Made by a program: the position numbers and the translations under genes. The notes beneath the pieces are model-generated. The model had not been told where the DNA came from. It saw only the letters and a program-made list of their open reading frames with translations, and ran no database searches. From positions 29,042 to 39,041 of the forward strand of contig JBBHKE010000624.1 of assembly GCA_037447655.1 (NCBI GenBank): DNA of 10,000 nt. Direction: 5' to 3'. Numbering within the stretch: the first letter of the stretch is position 1; every line of letters begins with the position of its first letter. The stretch is from Zygnema cylindricum. Lineage: Eukaryota > Streptophyta > Zygnematophyceae > Zygnematales > Zygnemataceae. Below, piece by piece: positions 6,910 to 10,000 of this stretch.

Positions 6910-7106
6910 GTAAGGTCTTCCCCCTTTTTTTGGTGTCTATGTTCTGCTCTTGTTGCTTGCTACTGACATACACTGTGAACTGGAGAGTTTTGTAAGGTCC
7001 TCACTACTGTAATTGACAAGCACTGATTTTTGTATCTGGTTAGTGCTTTTCTTTGTTACTAAGTCCTTGTTTTCTAACCCTTCCCCTTTCTCTCCCCAAT
7101 CTACAG

Positions 7107-7229
7107 GTTCCACCCTACTCATGGTGGTAGGAGTTCCTCATAGAGGTGGAACTCCTTCGAATTCGCTGTTGGGAGCGAACTTGACCTTCGATCAATCCCC
7201 AATTTCCTTCCCTCTAGGCTTGAGACAAG
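7107..7229 (+). CDS. Exon of an unrecognised spliced gene
   Basis: A pyrimidine-rich acceptor (ctacag, ending 7106) and a donor caag|gtaagg (GT at 7230) enclose 123 bases, open in one frame (STLLMVVGVPHRGGTPSNSL and onward to GLRQ). The exon ends with one spare base, which joins the exon at 7413 in frame. The segment is Gly/Pro/Ser-rich and matches no family I recognise. Confidence 0.4.
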
Positions 7230-7412
7230 GTAAGGTTTTTTCATTGTCTCCTTCTTAGCTAGAAGCACTGTTGCATCAGCTGTCTGAACATCTAAAAATT
7301 CCTCAATTTTGATTTCAGTCTTTTCATTTTCCTGATGAATGTTTCATGCACATTTTCAAAATGTTTTTCTGCTAGAGTACCTTTTTTGAGCCACTGTTAT
7401 CGTCTGTTGCAG

Positions 7413-7567
7413 ATTTGGCTCCATTGGTTCGTGGTCCTTTGATCTTTGACCCTTCGGTGGTAGGGCGAGCGCCTTTCCAGAGGATGGTGAGCTGGAGGAT
7501 CATCTTATGCAACTTTGATTTGTCAGAATTCCTCTTTGAATCTCCTTCACGATATGAGTTCCTCTTG
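7413..7567 (+). CDS. Exon of an unrecognised spliced gene, in phase with 7107-7229
   Basis: The acceptor tgttgcag ends at 7412 and the donor cttg|gtaagt starts at 7568. The 155 bases are fully open when joined to the previous exon (the junction codon becomes GAT, Asp) and read LAPLVRGPLIFDPSVVGRAP and onward to SRYEFLL. The exon ends on a codon boundary. Three downstream acceptors would continue in frame: 7646 (stop at 7715-7717), 7842 (stop at 7896-7898) and 8317 (stop at 8416-8418). An internal donor-like g|gtgagc lies near 7486. The function is unknown. Confidence 0.4.
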
Positions 7568-7841
7568 GTAAGTCCTCTCCTACACCTGTATGACTCCCAT
7601 TGCTGCTATGGTTGCTGCTATGACTCCCACTGCTACTGAATGCAGTTGCACTCTGGTCTTTGGAGTTGTTTCTCAAGGCTGGACTTGGGAACTTTTCTTT
7701 GTTGGTCTCCTTACTAATCTGTGCACCAAATCTTCTCCCTCCAAGTCTTGTAATTTTTACTTTTCTCATCTTTTGGCCTCCTTTGTTTCCTCTACCTAGG
7801 TTTTTGATGGATCTGACCAGTTTTACTCTTGTTTCTTGCAG

Positions 7842-7898
7842 ATTGATCTTTCTGTCTTCTTCGCCTTGGTCCATGTGAACATTAATGTGTTCATATGA
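7842..7898 (+). CDS. Possible terminal exon
   Basis: A good acceptor (tttcttgcag, ending 7841) is followed by 18 codons reading IDLSVFFALVHVNINVFI and then TGA. It is in phase with the exon ending at 7567. It is one of three alternative ends for that gene model. Confidence 0.2.
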   Translation: MDLSVFFALVHVNINVFI

Positions 7899-8316
7899 CC
7901 ATGTGTGGCCTAATGGCTACCTCTGATATCGAAACTCCTCATGCGCCTTTACTCAGTCTCGACTCTTTCTATTTGGTGACCTTTAGAGATGAAAGTTTTG
8001 ATGTTCTTACTGTCACTCTTTGAATCTAGTCTACCTGCCTCCAATGTCTCCATTAAAACCTGATTTGCAACTTGTTTTAAAAACTGATTTTGAGTCTGTT
8101 CAGATATTTTGAAATTTATTAAAGCATTTGACTTGGTTCTTGCCTTGTCGTGTCTTTCATAAAAAAAACAGTACATCGTTTTCAGTTTTACTCATCTACC
8201 AACTTCTGGTTTTGTTGTCAGTTTAACTAACATAATTTTTGGTTTTGGTTTTTGGTTTTTGGTTTTGTTTTTTGGTTTCTCTATGTCTGACAAGTGACAG
8301 GTTTCTTCATTCACAG
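7899..8316. other. T-rich, probably intronic or intergenic, with a G/T repeat
   Basis: No frame of interest is present. A poly-A run at 8161-8169 and a run of TTTTGG/TTTTTGG units at about 8236-8278 are the only notable structures. The latter is a low-complexity G/T tract. Confidence 0.5.
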
Positions 8317-8434
8317 ACCTTAGATTCCTTTTCGGAATATGTCAACGTTTGTGGTGAAGATGCGGGTGGCTGGATTCGTTTCTCCGACACATGGGAAAAT
8401 CTGATTTCTGTCACTTGATGACGAAAGCTCCTTG
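8317..8434 (+). CDS. Possible alternative terminal exon
   Basis: The acceptor ttcacag ends at 8316. The open frame reads TLDSFSEYVNVCGEDAGGWI and then RFSDTWENLISVT, ending at TGA 8416-8418. It begins on a codon boundary and so can follow the exon ending at 7567 across a 749-base intron. A donor g|gtaagt at 8435 lies just after the stop, so the segment may be an internal exon of a transcript continuing into the second 955-base copy. The residue composition looks protein-like. Confidence 0.3.
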
Positions 8435-8721
8435 GTAAGTATTCCCCACTTGTCATCCACGCCTCTCTCCTCCCACTCTTCCCTTACTTGTCATTATGAA
8501 ATGACACACGTTGTGTGACCACGCTTTCCTTGGGTTTCTTGGGATATGACCAATTCCTTTGATTGTTGTTCTGATACTTGATTTGAAGATTTCTCATGTC
8601 TGTCCCTTCAGTCTCCCTTGGAGTTGTTGTAATCTGCAGCGTCGTTGCTGCTGTGGTTGTGCTCCTGATCTGGGACTAGTGCCTTAACTCTGCATGCATC
8701 CCTTTTCTCGTAAGCCATGAC
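8435..8721 (+). other. Intron-like link to the second duplicate
   Basis: The segment is pyrimidine-rich. An acceptor-like ctgcag ends near 8640 and a donor-like ctc|gtaagc lies at about 8710, leaving a possible 70-base exon rich in TGCTG. Homology to the first copy begins just 12 bases after that donor-like site. Confidence 0.3.
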
Positions 8722-9676
8722 TCTCGACTCTGCAGCAAGCCCATCCAACCCCTCCTCACTTTCCTCACTAGTTGTGAGTTCGATTGCTCTGTTTGTTTGC
8801 TGTAGTCTTGTTTGCAGTCTTCGGATCTGATCCAATCACTTTGTTGTGTGGGCGAGTCGTATCGATCATCGTCGTCATCCTTGCTTGGATTTTCTGTGAC
8901 CATCTGACAATCTCCCCTCCTTGCATGCTTGGTGCATGCCTTGGTGAGACTCCCCTCCTTCCCATGGTGGATGTGTCTCTCCTCTCTGATCTTGTCACTT
9001 GCAGATTTCTGACCCCTTATGGTTCTCCTTGTCCACTTGGAGCAGATGCGTTGGTGGAGATCGTTGAGCCTTTATTCCTGAGTGACTTGAATTTGGTGTT
9101 AGCCTCGAATCTGCCAACTCCTCGCTTGCTCTGCTCCATGTTGACTTCCTCGGATCTCGGTGAGTTGCTTCGCCACTTCATCCAGGAGGGATAGGATTAG
9201 CAATGTGATTTCTGAGTCCGTTTGGGAGGTTTGTGCTTGTTGCATCAGCTTCAAGTAGACTAGAGTAGTGGCTAATATAATTACTTAGCGGAGTTCTGCG
9301 TTGGTATCTTGTTGTCATGAGAGATTTTAAAATCTCTAACTTCACAACTACTCCCACTTTTGATTCTCTGTTTGCATGTCCCCTCCCCTTATGGATCTCG
9401 ATTGGCTTTTTCACATTTCGAATGTCTAAGGCCAACTTTCTCTCTCTCTCTTTCTCTTAGCATGTGATCCTCTTTTTCTTCTCTTGCCGCTGGTCACTGC
9501 AAGAAGCAAACTCAGAGTCGTCTGAGTTGTTCCGCCGATCTGCATGACTCTTCTCGGCTCAACTCCCTATTAGCTAGCTAGACTTAGAATTCAGTTAGAC
9601 TAGGGGCTGTGGGCCCATAACCTGAAAGTTTTACAGGGTCATATAGGTTAGTGTGCACATGGCCTATAAACACATG
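8722..9676 (+). repeat. 955-base duplication, second copy
   Basis: This is the same unit as 3264-4218. Here it follows a series of exon-like segments with similar T-rich introns (6137-8709). It therefore looks like the natural 3' part of that transcription unit, with the first copy a transplanted duplicate (inference). Exon-like blocks are at 8818-8943 and 9005-9159, and the TC-tract acceptor ends at 9460. The 136-codon frame 8784-9194 is intact but lacks an ATG at its start and shows no constraint against the first copy. Homology stops after aaacacatg at 9676, and the sequences beyond the two copies are unrelated. Confidence 0.93.
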
Positions 9677-10000
9677 TACTCTAACACAACGAAACTTAGC
9701 GTTGAGAATCACTAAGTAGATAGCAATGGAAGAAGCATAGAAACAAATCATTAGAATAGACAGGTTTGAGCAGCTTAGGAAATGTAGTTATAGTCAAGGG
9801 GTCACAAGGCGTTAGCCGAAGTGAGCCCCGATTGGAATACAAATTGTTCCTACCGACTAACTCTAATAAAGCTGCAATCTCTTTCCTAATGTTCTAAAAT
9901 AAGATCCTAATAAAGAATAAACAAAGAGTTCCTCATCAAATAAAGTTGATGGTTTTTATAAACTGAGATTATCTGAGAGAGTGATCTGCATGTGATTATT
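9677..10000. other. AT-rich flank with several AATAAA signals
   Basis: Four AATAAA words on the plus strand fall within about 80 bases (roughly 9866-9945). No open frame longer than 60 codons and no tRNA was found. It could be the 3' flank of a gene or, read on the minus strand, part of a promoter or repeat cut by the window end. Confidence 0.45.

Noticed and set aside
8608-8998. Overlapping minus-strand frames around the start of the second duplicate
   Set aside because: They overlap each other, some lack ATG starts, and they are antisense to better-supported splice-like blocks.
3264-9676. LTR retrotransposon with 955-base LTRs
   Set aside because: The repeats lack TG...CA ends, a primer-binding site and a purine tract. 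The interior has no reverse transcriptase, integrase or gag-like frame. The flanks show no evident target-site duplication.
1-10000. CRISPR array, bacterial operon, rRNA or intact tRNA gene
   Set aside because: No regular spacer array, ribosome-binding-site logic, rRNA-like conserved stretch or complete cloverleaf was seen.

Overview
This is a eukaryotic nuclear window with low gene density. It has no long open frames, no operons and no ribosome-binding-site logic. Short open segments are bounded by GT(A/G)AG donors and pyrimidine-rich AG acceptors, and there are pyrimidine tracts, AATAAA signals, degenerate TTAGGG-type telomeric units and a 95-96% identical duplication. CACGTG (G-box) and CGTCA (bZIP-type) motifs beside a TATA-like element hint at a plant or streptophyte. 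The telomeric unit here is mostly TTAGGG rather than TTTAGGG, so the organism is left unnamed. No protein family was recognised.

Region by region. Positions 1-732 form a giant MIRROR repeat. The right arm is the left arm written backwards WITHOUT complementing (position x equals position 733-x). It has 346-base arms, one mismatch (303 A / 430 G) and a 40-base unmatched centre. It is neither an inverted nor a direct repeat, it is not purine-pure, and no known copying mechanism makes it. It is the outstanding observation of the window. Telomere-like TTAGGG units in the right arm are therefore spelled GGGATT in the left arm. Positions 733-1092 hold little. At 1093-1399 there are diverged repeats of a 36-base hairpin-containing module. 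Positions 1400-2107 are AT-rich and empty. At 2140-2355 there is a pyrimidine-rich tract with a 63-base internal repeat, followed by a TATA-like element. At 2981-3217 there is a small unassigned ATG frame, just downstream of a stretch resembling a cDNA-cloning adaptor.

Positions 3264-4218 and 8722-9676 are two direct copies of a 955-base unit. They differ by about 40 substitutions and no net indel. Each looks like the 3' portion of a spliced gene: exon-like blocks, a strong TC-tract acceptor and, in the first copy, a terminal AATAAA. Protein-level differences between the copies look unconstrained. Between them lie two minus-strand tRNA-like (A-box/B-box) segments (4262-4490), a hairpin and G-box promoter-like zone (4640-4835), and small palindromes (5005-5085). 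Next comes a CpG-rich block (5230-5940) with an unrecognised frame broken by one TAA (5322-5924). Then a T-rich series of exon-like segments (about 6137-8434) contains two exons that join in phase. Position 9677 to the end is AT-rich with several AATAAA signals.

How the pieces work together can only be inferred. The 6137-9676 stretch could be one transcription unit whose 3' end was duplicated as 3264-4218. Nothing here is a recognised defence, metabolic or mobile coding system.
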